A stretch of 56,195 nucleotides of DNA from Lingula anatina (Eukaryota; Brachiopoda; Lingulata; Lingulida; Lingulidae): assembly GCF_001039355.2 (NCBI RefSeq), contig NW_019773583.1:1-56195 (forward strand), given 5' to 3'. The translations under genes were made by a program, and so were the position numbers. Below are positions 1 through 9,971 of this stretch, one piece after another. Position 1 is the stretch's first letter, and each line of letters begins with the position of its first letter. The notes under the pieces were generated by a model. That model did not search any database and was not told the DNA's origin. It worked only from the letters and a program-made list of their open reading frames with translations.

Positions 1-925
1 GTCTTCGTAGAAAAAAGGGTGACTTTTATGTTATAGAGGGCGGAAATTAGGAGTTATCAAGAGTTTCAATTATTTTTGATGAAAAGAAGAGACCATGCTA
101 ATAATTTTGAGCCAATGAATTATGGAAACAGTTACCAAATTATGAAGTGCAAACTACCTTATTATAGTTTTCAGCTGATAGGCTATATCGGAACACGGCG
201 AAACGTGCGTGGTGGGAAGCGACCCTTGTCATGTTATTTATTAATCCTGTTAGCCAAGAAGTAAAAACAACATGAAGCTACTTTTCACGTGAAGTTCTGT
301 CTGTACGTAATTGCGTCTTTTATCCTTGCACAGTAACAACACAATTCCCACTTTGTGTATTCTGACACATGCACCGTGGCTACCCTCTACCGGGACCACA
401 GAGTGACTTTTCACTACATATTCACAGATATGTCTCTGGGAAAACTGGCTGTTATCCTCCGAAAATGTCCACATAATAATAATAGCTGTGGACCTGTTAG
501 AGGGTACACCGTAGCCATTGTAGCCTCCAAACCCACTGCAATCCTTATTGTTTCAAAAAGCCATAACCCTCTTCCCGTTTAGGAACTTTTCCATCACGAA
601 GGAGCGACTCAAATTGTCTAATTTTTAACCCCTTCCTATCTCTGCCGCCAGCTGGTTTCTTTGATCTCGTAATACCGTATTTTCACCTCGCATTTCTCTG
701 GGTTTCAGAAACCACAGAAATTTGCACTTTGTAAGAAACGATAGATCCATTGTTTTGCATACTGCTTTGAAGACTCTTCATAATATCACTAGGGATCGCT
801 TCATCACCAACTGTACTGTTATCTAGCTTCGGTTTGTTTGATATTACGACTTCGTGGAAAACTTCCGAAATCGTCAATATCGTTTCATATTATGCTATGC
901 CTGTATTGCACTAAAAATATCTTAG

Positions 926-964
926 CAAATAAATAAATAAATAAATAGATAAATAAATAAATAA
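926..964. repeat. (AAAT)n microsatellite
   Basis: Tandem AAAT units with one GAT interruption, read directly from the sequence. Confidence 0.95.
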
Positions 965-1308
965 CAGACAAAAATAATTTTAAAAAGTTGTAAAATTAAA
1001 CATCTGCATGTCACGTGTACTCCTAATACTGGACACAGCGGCATAACACACATATACCAAATTTGTTACAGTCGCAATATTCGCTATTACAATATCAAAT
1101 TTTGGGCATAGAAATTTACGTTCTTTCTGCTTAACGGTCACGTTACAATACCCACGTTTCAGGATATATCACAATGAGTTTTCAATGTTATTTAAGATAT
1201 ATCACATAGATGGTAACGTTACGACATATATCACATAAAAACTGCGCGTGCGTGCTTGCTTGGGTGTTTTATTAATCTATCTCTCTATTATTTCTTCTTG
1301 TTTTAACA

Positions 1309-1310
1309 TT

Positions 1311-1365
<55 letters not shown>

Positions 1366-1368
1366 TTT
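1309..1368. repeat. (ATTT)n microsatellite
   Basis: About fifteen uninterrupted ATTT units. Confidence 0.97.
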
Positions 1369-3670
1369 CAAAACCTCCAAAATGATTTTAAATAATTGAA
1401 ACAAAATTTTTAAAATCACGTCTATCGCATTACTGTGCTTCTATTCGGGCTCTAAGTTATCAAACTTTCAATGCGTTTCGATACATAAGGGTACCAGACG
1501 CTGTAAAAACTGACATTGTATCAAAATGATGAAAGAAGATGCCTCAAGTATGTTAATTATGATAATATAAAGGTCTACCTTTCACTCTAAAAATACATAA
1601 ATAGAAATTAATTGCATTAAATGAGATCTAGCGCATATTTAGTAACATTTTCGAGCAAGTGCAAAATGCAGTGGCTGTGACGGCCTGCAGTTGGTGACAC
1701 CTCCAAAGCAATTTAATACTTAATAATTTACTAGAATCAAAAAGTGTTTAGAAAACGCCAGAGGAGTCTGTACAGAGTGTATTTCGAGCGTGAGTAGTTT
1801 CATGGATGTTCTCTTACCTGTAGATAACTGTATGGTTCGGACAGCTGAACTTCACGTCTTTCACGACTGAATATTGCTCTCAAATATCATTTCCATCAAC
1901 TCATGCCCATAATTTTCAAATCTGGGTTCCATATTCAATGACATTCCTCTTTTCGATCAAATGGTCGAAGTGGGTCCTTTCAAATGCCATAAATCAATTT
2001 TTTTTTCATTCAGTTCTTCAAGATGCTGGGGCGTAGTACTCCAGGTAGAAGACACAATACATCTTGCTGTTTTCCAGCGTTGACATGATAAGGTGGCGTT
2101 GACAGCAGAATTTAGCGGCACTCTGACCGTTTTAGGCTCTAGACGGTTCATTTTACCTCAGACGAAAGGGACAAATTCCAGAAAAATGTGGCGGTGAAAT
2201 ATGCCGGTTCCCTTTCAAGTGTAATCGCACGGTTCTAACCCAGGTTTCTAAGCTTGTTTTACATGTTTTCTTAACCCTTTCTTCTACTACCGTTATTGTT
2301 GCAAATTTGTTTTCAGGAGCGGGGCTCTGTATTGTTGTGTTGGCAAACAGTGGATATTATTGTTCGACATTAAAAGAAAAGAAAAGGCACAATCGGCTGA
2401 CCTCGAGTCAAGTGCCAATGTCCCAATAGCACGAGATGGGGCAACCAACGCTACACTTCCAAAAGGCGAAATTTCATACAAATATTGGAGACAAAAATGT
2501 CCTCATACTCTGTAAAATCACTGTGCTGTCACTAAGTTTCAGTCGAGTTGTGGTAAACGTCACTTATCTCCATTTGTATTCCAACATTCAGATTGGGGAG
2601 GAAAGGGGGGGATCACAGCGGGCACGCCTTCTCCTCCTTATCTTTGGAGTTTCCACCTCCTCTCCCTTCTCCGCCCCCTCCCCCCCCCCAAAAAAAAAAA
2701 ATTAAATAAACGGATGAAACGAGACAAAATAGACTACTATTTCCATCCACGTTTCCTGCGTATCTTTATACATCTTGTCCACCCCCGTACCCAACGAACA
2801 TGTGAATAGTGAAAGTGTACTCGTTTGCCGCTTTAATTCTTTCTCCATATACCCCCCTCTCCCCTAGCAATATCCTCCATCCCCTGTATGAACATTAAAA
2901 GTCGTGAATGTCAGCGGGCGTTCATACTCCGTTACAGCCCTCTCAGCTGATATCAAAAACATTCCGTCGCGGTTTTCTCGATACAAAACGCGGCGGCGAA
3001 CGAAAGGTGGTTTAGAGCTATTCACTGAAACAACAAACAGTACACGTATAACGGAAAGTAAATATGCGAATTAGAGACCTTGTAACAAAGTAAAGCCAAG
3101 CCGTTTTATGTAAAGTTATTATTACACGTCGCATAACACACTTCACATTAAACAAACAAGCACTGAGATTCGAAAAGTCGGGGCAGAAAAACGTGAACTT
3201 AGAGAAAATTAACTGGGTTTGGATGCCGCAAAATGAAAGAAAAAATTCCTTGCCAATTCAAACGTCTTCCTGCGGGTAATTATGTTTGCTGAGATGGAAA
3301 TCGGTTTGAAGTTCGCCAATTTGGATTTCTCGTTACTCGGGTGTCCTAAGCTTTTCTATTTATGTCACACTGATTTTTCAACTTAATGATAAGCCTATAT
3401 TTAGCAGGTTTCCTAATGTACATGTACAGCAAGTACGAACTGATAATTCTACAATGTGTCACAAAGCTGCTGAATACACAGAAAAAAATCCGAAAGACTT
3501 TTTTCTATGGCCATTAAGACTTGCAGTTGAAGTAAGTTATGCTTCGTTCCTATTTCGAAATTTATTGCATATCGTGCAAAGTCTTCGAGAAAGAAGATAA
3601 GAAAATGTTCAGTGAACTGTGGGGGGATGGGTAGAACACGAGAAATGTCGTCTGACGAGTTCTGTAAGGC

Positions 3671-3675
3671 AAAAA

Positions 3676-3707
<32 letters not shown>

Positions 3708-3756
3708 AAACACTTCTGTAATCTTTGTAGAAAAATAAATAAATAAATAAATAAAT
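3671..3756. repeat. Poly-A tract and (AAAT)n microsatellite
   Basis: A 40-base A run with a single G (3671-3710) is followed about 20 bases later by an (AAAT)n run (3731-3756). This could be the tail of an old retroposon, but no body is recognisable upstream. Confidence 0.9.
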
Positions 3757-4179
3757 TTGGCTGCCTTTGGTGAATTTGTCCATTAAACGTTTTAATCTTG
3801 TTTCCTTGATGGGAGATCAAGCGAGATCTTTACAAGATTGATTTTGCCTCATCACAAGTTTGAGTGGAAAATCAACAGCCACTGAGATTATTCTAAAACA
3901 GTTTCAAAGAATACCATAGTCCAAGATCTAAGGTCTATATAACATTTGTAACTCGAACATTTTGTATTTAGTTGAATAACTTATCAAAATTATCCCTTGG
4001 GTACACAATTTTTTATAGTCTACGATTTAATAAAAAGATAAATAAAACTGTCGGAGAATATTGTAGATCTATACGTTAAAATATGGGATTCACATGAAGA
4101 AAAAATGCATAAAAAGATTAAAAAAATGTATTATAGTTTATTGATAAGAATATATGAATCACATTATAGCTAGAAAAGC

Positions 4180-4287
4180 ACTCCGAGAGCGCAGACCTCC
4201 ACCAAGGCAGCAATTTTTGATTGTTATTGATTATTGATTGACTATTAATCCGGATCACCACCAAAAACGTATCATCTGTTCCTTGGC
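4180..4287 (+). mobile_element. Possible fragment of a dispersed non-LTR (RTE-like) repeat
   Basis: The segment has the word pattern GCGCAGACCTCC, CCAAGGCAGC, then CCGGATCACCACC and TTGTTCCTTGG-like text. I associate this with a very widespread animal repeat tail, often classed as RTE/BovB 3' sequence. The usual downstream portion is absent: homology to the complex repeat begins at 4288, so the fragment is truncated there. The family assignment is from memory and is weak. Confidence 0.3.
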
Positions 4288-5556
4288 ATTGATACATTCT
4301 TTTGTATGCCCTTTCCCTCTTGGACCCCTGTTTATCAAGACTGTTCGTATGGTCATACAGTACCCGGGGCAATTCCACAGTCGACATTTCAAATGGCAAA
4401 CACTGCTCAAAACTCAAACCGTCAAGGTGTGAACCGCTCTGGATCTCTTCGTGCTCTATAACGCCATAGTTGAAGTCAAACGTAACCTCAGTGTAAATCA
4501 AAATGAAAATAAAAGCACTTGAATTCATATAGCTAGGAACATTGTAGACAGGCTTATCAATAAAAGCGACCGAAGTTAAAATGATTCAGTAGCTTTCCCG
4601 GTATCGCACCATGTCACATCACCCGTAAACCGCTATCAGCAGAAAAAGATGACATCTTCTGGGCGGAATTATTTGCCAAATATGTTTTTTTTCTTAGAAT
4701 TTGCATCGTCGCAATTGCGCATGCTAGAATGGAAAGCGCACCAGTCTTTACATATTTGAATGTTTCTTAACGCTTTCCTCTTCATAGGGGCTTGCTTAAA
4801 CAAAAACCGACCCAAAGAATTTCTCGCTGACTGACGGTAAAAAGAAAGCCATCAATGTAGGAACGCTTCGATCCAGGTTGTTAAACAAGGTTTAGTGGAC
4901 ATGATGAACTTCAATGTTCATGGGTAGACCATGTTCGGGACCTGGCGTGGGTCGGGAAGAAATGCGGCACCCTGACTGTCGATCGTAATTGCAGATATCT
5001 TCGTGTAGATAGGCTATCCAAACTGGCCTTCTCCGTGAGAAGGTAAAGATTTCCATTTGATCACTCATTCCGTAGCCAAGTAAGTCTGGCTCCGTGGTAA
5101 CTCCGCCGTCTTGGACGCAGGCGGACAGTTGTACGCGGGTTCGAGGTCGAGAATGCAACTCAAAGTTTTTTGCCAGAAATCATTTTCAAAAATTGCCTTT
5201 GATTACTATAAGAGGAAACTCGTAGCTACGGAGGGTGGGTGGTTCAGTCACGGCGCAGTCGGTAGCGTGCAAAGCTGCAAAAAACAAATGCAAAACCGTC
5301 AACAAACATGGTGACGTAGAGTAACGGGTTCGAATCCCAGATGACGCAAGTCAGTCCATCACAGCATCGACGTCGAACTGGCCGTGGATTCGGGAAGCCA
5401 CAGGAACGAATGCGGGCTCTCGTGGGTCCACACAAATTACCTTTTTGCATCATTAATAAAAAACCTGTCACAGTGATGCATCTATGAAAATATTACATCT
5501 TTCAAAGTATATTTATTTCTTAAAGATATATACGGTGATTTGATATGAACCTTTTG

Positions 5557-5560
<4 letters not shown>
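4288..5560 (+). repeat. Complex repeat array, unit R1 (truncated at a poly-A/N join)
   Basis: First copy of a long repeat whose other copies start at 6521, 8101 and 9972. The unit opens with ATTGATACATTCTTTTGTATG, has a block near 4560-4660 with the GCGACCGAAGTTAAAATGATTC motif, a GATCGTAATTGCAGATATC block near 4980, the tRNA-like module at 5241-5347, and a terminal block ending TTTTGCATAAAA. It then runs into a 58-base poly-A and an N at 5619, where the next partial copy begins. No coding domain is recognised. A minus-strand open frame from about 4528 down to 4290 is shared with later copies. Confidence 0.85.
5241..5347 (+). ncRNA. tRNA-like Pol III module, copy 1
   Basis: A box CGGCGCAGTCGG (5251-5262) and exact B box GGTTCGAATCC (5327-5337). 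The D-arm stem GCGC pairs with GCGT across a GTCGGTA-type loop, and GGG/CCC flank the TTCGAAT loop. The boxes are farther apart than in an ordinary tRNA because of an enlarged anticodon-arm region. Most likely a tRNA-derived SINE head or a tRNA relic. Whether it is transcribed is unknown. Confidence 0.5.
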
Positions 5561-5618
<58 letters not shown>

Positions 5619-5619
5619 N
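5561..5619. repeat. Poly-A run ending in a single N (assembly join)
   Basis: An A homopolymer of about 58 bases, then one N, then sequence that re-enters the repeat unit about 630 bp before its end. Two repeat copies have probably been joined artificially here. Confidence 0.8.
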
Positions 5620-6520
5620 ATTGCAGATATCTTCGTGTAGGTATACAAACTGGCCTTCTCCGTGAGAAGGAAAAGATTTCCATTTGATCACTCGTTTCGT
5701 AGCCAAGTAAGTCTGGCTCCGTGGTACCTCCGCCGTCTTGGACGCAGGTAGACAGTTGTACGCGGGTTCGAGTTCAAGAATGCAACTCCAACTTTTTTTG
5801 CCAGAAATCATTTTCAAAAATTGCCTTTGATTACTATAAGAGGAAACTCGTAGCTACGGAGGGTGGGCGGGTCAGTCACGGCGCAGTCGGTAGCGTGGCT
5901 GGCTGCAAAAAACAAATGCAAAGCCGTCATCAAACATGGTGACGTAGAGTCACGGGTTCGAATCCCAGATGACGCATGTCAGTCCATCACAGCATCGACG
6001 TCGACCTGGCCATGGATTCGGGAAGCCACACGAACGAACGCGGGTTCTCGTGGGTCCACGCAAATTACCTTTTTTGCATCATTAATAAAAAACCTGTCAC
6101 AGTGATGCATATATGAAAATATTACATCTTTCAAAGTAGATTTATTTCTTAAAGATATATACGGTGATTTGATATGAACCTTTTGCATAAAAAAAACGGT
6201 ATTGTTTACAATAAGTGATCAATTTGACATCAACTTTTTGCAGGTCATTATCATCAAGTCTGCACCGTCAATGATACTTCCTTTCTCTTCACTTAAAAGT
6301 CCTTAAAATGGTGCTGACGAGGGGAAGCTCATTGAACTTTGAACTCTTTTTTTTTTCAGGTACGTGACAGATCAAACTTGGATTGAGTCAATTGCTGACC
6401 CGATACGGCGCCATGCATGTCATACTGCCCTTTCATCAAAAAGTGCTATCTTCTAGGTGGTAAATCTGCAAGAAAAGTTTTCATTTTTTCAAAATTCGCG
6501 GTGCCGCTATTGCTTTACCT
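5620..6520 (+). repeat. Complex repeat array, unit R2 (partial, 3' part)
   Basis: Starts inside the unit at ATTGCAGATATCTTCGTG. From 5620 to about 6332 I see no base difference from 7217-7929 (constant offset 1597). It then diverges in the T-rich tract before TCAGGTACGTGACAG. It includes the second tRNA-like module and the 3' block with GACCCGATACGGCG near 6399. Confidence 0.85.
5869..5975 (+). ncRNA. tRNA-like Pol III module, copy 2
   Basis: A box 5879-5890 and B box 5955-5965. The enlarged central arm can fold: GGCT pairs with AGCC and TGCA with TGCA around an A-rich loop. GTCA near the 5' end can pair with TGAC near the 3' end. Identical to copy 3. Confidence 0.5.
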
Positions 6521-7049
6521 ATTCACACATTCTTTTGTATGCCCTTTCCCTCTTGGACCCCTGCTTATCAAGACTGTTCGTATGGTCATACAGTACCCGG
6601 GGCAATTCCACAGTCGACATTTCAAATGGCAAACACTGCTCAAAACTCAAACCGTCAAGGTGTAAACCGCTCTGGATCTCTTCGTGCTCTATAACGCCAT
6701 AGGTGAAGTCAAACGTAACCTCAGTGTAAATCAAAATTAAAATAAAAGCACTTGAATTCATATAGCTAGGAACACTGTAGGCAGGCTTATCAATAAAAGC
6801 GACCGAAGTTAAGATGATTCAGTCACAGCACCCGTAAACGGCTATATGCAGAAAAAGATGGCATCTTCTGGGCGGAATTATTTGGCAAATATGTTTTTTT
6901 TTCTCAAAATTTGCATCGTCACAATTGTGCAGGCTAAAATGGAAAGCGCACCAATTTTCTTTTACACATTTGAACGTTTTTTAACGCTTTCCTCTTCATA
7001 GGGGCTTGCTTAAAGTAAAACCGTCCGAAAGAATTTCTCACTGACTGAC

Positions 7050-7053
<4 letters not shown>

Positions 7054-7081
<28 letters not shown>
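7054..7081. repeat. Poly-A insertion inside unit R3
   Basis: About 28 A residues at a place where the other units have only four to five (GACGGTAAAAGAAAGCC). Confidence 0.9.
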
Positions 7082-7082
<1 letters not shown>

Positions 7083-7465
7083 CCATCAATGTAGGAACGC
7101 TTCGATCCTGGTTGTTAGACAAGGTTTAGTGGACATGATGAACTTCAATGTTCATGGGTAGACCATGTTCGGGACCTGGCTCGAGAAGAAATGCGGCACC
7201 CCGACTGTCGATCGTAATTGCAGATATCTTCGTGTAGGTATACAAACTGGCCTTCTCCGTGAGAAGGAAAAGATTTCCATTTGATCACTCGTTTCGTAGC
7301 CAAGTAAGTCTGGCTCCGTGGTACCTCCGCCGTCTTGGACGCAGGTAGACAGTTGTACGCGGGTTCGAGTTCAAGAATGCAACTCCAACTTTTTTTGCCA
7401 GAAATCATTTTCAAAAATTGCCTTTGATTACTATAAGAGGAAACTCGTAGCTACGGAGGGTGGGC

Positions 7466-7572
7466 GGGTCAGTCACGGCGCAGTCGGTAGCGTGGCTGGC
7501 TGCAAAAAACAAATGCAAAGCCGTCATCAAACATGGTGACGTAGAGTCACGGGTTCGAATCCCAGATGACGC
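7466..7572 (+). ncRNA. tRNA-like Pol III module, copy 3
   Basis: A box 7476-7487 and B box 7552-7562, in the complete repeat unit. Same sequence as copy 2, exactly 1597 bp downstream of it. Confidence 0.5.
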
Positions 7573-8282
7573 ATGTCAGTCCATCACAGCATCGACGTCG
7601 ACCTGGCCATGGATTCGGGAAGCCACACGAACGAACGCGGGTTCTCGTGGGTCCACGCAAATTACCTTTTTTGCATCATTAATAAAAAACCTGTCACAGT
7701 GATGCATATATGAAAATATTACATCTTTCAAAGTAGATTTATTTCTTAAAGATATATACGGTGATTTGATATGAACCTTTTGCATAAAAAAAACGGTATT
7801 GTTTACAATAAGTGATCAATTTGACATCAACTTTTTGCAGGTCATTATCATCAAGTCTGCACCGTCAATGATACTTCCTTTCTCTTCACTTAAAAGTCCT
7901 TAAAATGGTGCTGACGAGGGGAAGCTCATTAAACTCTTTTTTTTTCAGGTCCTTGATAGATCAAACTTGGATTGAGTCGACCCGATACGGCATGTCATAC
8001 TGCCCTTTCATCGAAAAGTGCTATCTTCTCTCTGGGATAATCTGCAAGAAAAGTTTACATTTTTTTTTTCAAAATTCGCGTTGCCGCTATTGCTTCACTC
8101 ATTGATACATTCTTTTGTATGCCCTTTCCCTCTTGGACCCCTGCTTATCAAGACTGTTCGTATGGTCATACAGTACCCGGGGCAATTCCACAGTCGACAT
8201 TTCAAATGGCAAACACTGCTCAAAACTCAAACCGTCAAGGTGTGAACCGCTCTGGATCTCTTCGTGCTCTATAACGCCATAG

Positions 8283-8450
8283 CAGGGGCGGATTTAGGCC
8301 GTCTTCTGGGTCTTCCAGAAGACGGTCAGATTTTCAAGTTTACATTGACGGGTATCCAATTTTTAATGTTGGAAGACGGTCAAAATTGGAGGATGAATCA
8401 ACAAAGATAATTTGGAAGACTGTCAGTATATAGCTCTGGATCCGCCCCTG
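8283..8450. mobile_element. 168-bp MITE, hAT-like with 5-bp target duplication
   Basis: The terminal inverted repeats begin CAGGGGCGGAT at the left and end ATCCGCCCCTG at the right. CATAG is duplicated on either side (8278-8282 and 8451-8455). All other repeat units keep the uninterrupted site CGCCATAGGTGAAG, so the insertion boundaries are exact. There is no coding capacity: a non-autonomous element. CAGG-type ends with a 5-bp duplication fit the hAT5 group. That family assignment is inference. Confidence 0.85.
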
Positions 8451-8550
8451 CATAGGTGAAGTCAAACGTAACCTCAGTGTAAATCAAAATGAAAATAAAA
8501 GCACTTGAATTCATATAGCTAGGAACATTGTAGACAGGCTTATCAATAAA

Positions 8551-9415
8551 AGCGACCGAAGTTAAAATGATTCAGTAGCTTTCCCGGTATCGCACCACGT
8601 CACATCACCAGTAAACCATACGTGGGCCATACCTTTTGCCAGACATTGCCAGACGTGGGCCAGATCACTGAGGCTGACTGGGAAGCGACCGAAGTTAAAA
8701 TGATTCAGTAGCTTTCCCGGTATCGCACCACGTCACATCACCAGTAAACCATACGTGGGCCATACCTTTTGCCAGACATTGCCAGACGTGGGCCAGATCA
8801 CTGAGGCTGACTGGGAAGCGACCGAAGTTAAAATGATTCAGTAGCTTTCCCGGTATCGCACCACGTCACATCACCAGTAAACCATACGTGGGCCATACCT
8901 TTTGCCAGACATTGCCAGACGTGGGCCAGATCACTGAGGCTGACTGGGAAGCGACCGAAGTTAAAATGATTCAGTAGCTTTCCCGGTATCGCACCACGTC
9001 ACATCACCAGTAAACCATACGTGGGCCATACCTTTTGCCAGACATTGCCAGACGTGGGCCAGATCACTGAGGCTGACTGGGAAGCGACCGAAGTTAAAAT
9101 GATTCAGTAGCTTTCCCGGTATCGCACCACGTCACATCACCAGTAAACCATACGTGGGCCATACCTTTTGCCAGACATTGCCAGACGTGGGCCAGATCAC
9201 TGAGGCTGACTGGGAAGCGACCGAAGTTAAAATGATTCAGTAGCTTTCCCGGTATCGCACCACGTCACATCACCAGTAAACCATACGTGGGCCATACCTT
9301 TTGCCAGACATTGCCAGACGTGGGCCAGATCACTGAGGCTGACTGGGAAGCGACCGAAGTTAAAATGATTCAGTAACTTTCCCGGTATCACACCACGTCA
9401 CATCACCAGTAAACC
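8551..9415. repeat. 133-bp minisatellite, six full copies plus a partial
   Basis: Copies start at 8551, 8684, 8817, 8950, 9083 and 9216, each exactly 133 bp and nearly or fully identical. A partial seventh copy at 9349 carries substitutions (GTAACTTTCC, ATCACACC). Each copy joins about 67 bp also found in every complex-repeat unit (AGCGACCGAAGTT to AGTAAACC) to about 66 bp found nowhere else in the window (ATACGTGGGCC to GCTGACTGGGA). The identity implies very recent amplification or an assembly effect. Confidence 0.95.
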
Positions 9416-9971
9416 GCTATCAGCAGAAAAAGATGACATCTTCTGGGCGGAATTATTTGCCAAATATGTTTTTTTTCCCTCAAAATTTGCATCGTCGCAA
9501 TTGCGCATGCTAGAATGGAAAGCGCACCAGTCTTTACACATTTGAACGTTTTTTAACGCTTTCCTCTTCATAGGGGCTTGCTTAAACTAAAACCGTCCGA
9601 GAGAATTTCTCACTGACTGACGGTAAAAGAAAGCCATCATTGTAGGAACGTTTCGATCCAGGATGTTAAACAAGGTTTAGTGGACATGATGAACTTCAAT
9701 GTTCATAGGTAGACCATGTTCGGGACCTGGCGTGGGTCGGGAAGAAATGCGGCACCCCGATTGTCGATCGTAATTGCAGATATCTTCGTCTTTTTTTTTT
9801 CAGGTACGTGACAGTTCAAACTTTGATTGAGTCAATTGCTGACCCGATACGGCGCAATGCATGTCATACTGCCCTTTCATCAAAAAGTGCTACAGGATCT
9901 TCTCGGTGGGATAATCTGCAAGAAAAGTTTTCATTTTTTTCAAAAGTCGCGTTGGCGCTATTGCTTTACCC

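Larger units (their letters stand above)
1..4179. other. Intergenic region, no supported gene
   Basis: AT-rich sequence with several simple repeats (listed separately) and a C-rich then A-rich run near 2668-2701. Short open frames occur on both strands but none shows a recognisable domain, a splice-consistent chain of exons or a convincing start context. The best candidate for an isolated exon is on the minus strand at about 690-877 (polar, natural-looking codons, then a possible GTGAAA donor), but it has no partner exon that I can see. Confidence 0.6.
6521..8100 (+). repeat. Complex repeat array, unit R3 (full, 1580 bp)
   Basis: The most complete unit. Order: opening block (6521 on), GCGACCGAAGTT block near 6799, a poly-A insertion at 7054-7081, a block ending GATCGTAATTGCAGATATC near 7208-7226, the tRNA-like module 7466-7572, the block with AACGGTATTGTTTACAATAAG near 7791, and the T-rich/CAGG junction near 7940. 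It is followed directly, head to tail, by the next unit. Confidence 0.85.
8101..9971 (+). repeat. Complex repeat array, unit R4 (expanded and internally deleted)
   Basis: Carries a nested MITE (8283-8450) and a 133-bp minisatellite (8551-9415). The whole tRNA-like part is missing: at about 9789 the text jumps from GCAGATATCTTCGTC straight to the T-rich tract and CAGGTACGTGACAG, which in other units lies about 700 bp further on. This unit therefore lacks the A and B boxes. Confidence 0.85.

Noticed and set aside
355-582. Overlapping open frames on both strands at 250-582
   Set aside because: No domain, no splice-consistent neighbours, and both strands are open, which suggests chance.
683-877. 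Minus-strand frame with natural-looking codons (possible exon)
   Set aside because: A possible GTGAAA donor exists, but no partner exon or recognisable family; too weak to call a gene.
1957-2151. Minus-strand 64-codon frame with a true ATG
   Set aside because: No recognisable domain and no supporting gene structure.
3449-3820. Minus-strand frames with long poly-F
   Set aside because: Produced by translating the poly-A tract.
5482-7414. Frames in the complex repeat around the tRNA-like modules
   Set aside because: They cross poly-A runs or Pol III boxes and have no domain; identity between them only reflects repeat copies.
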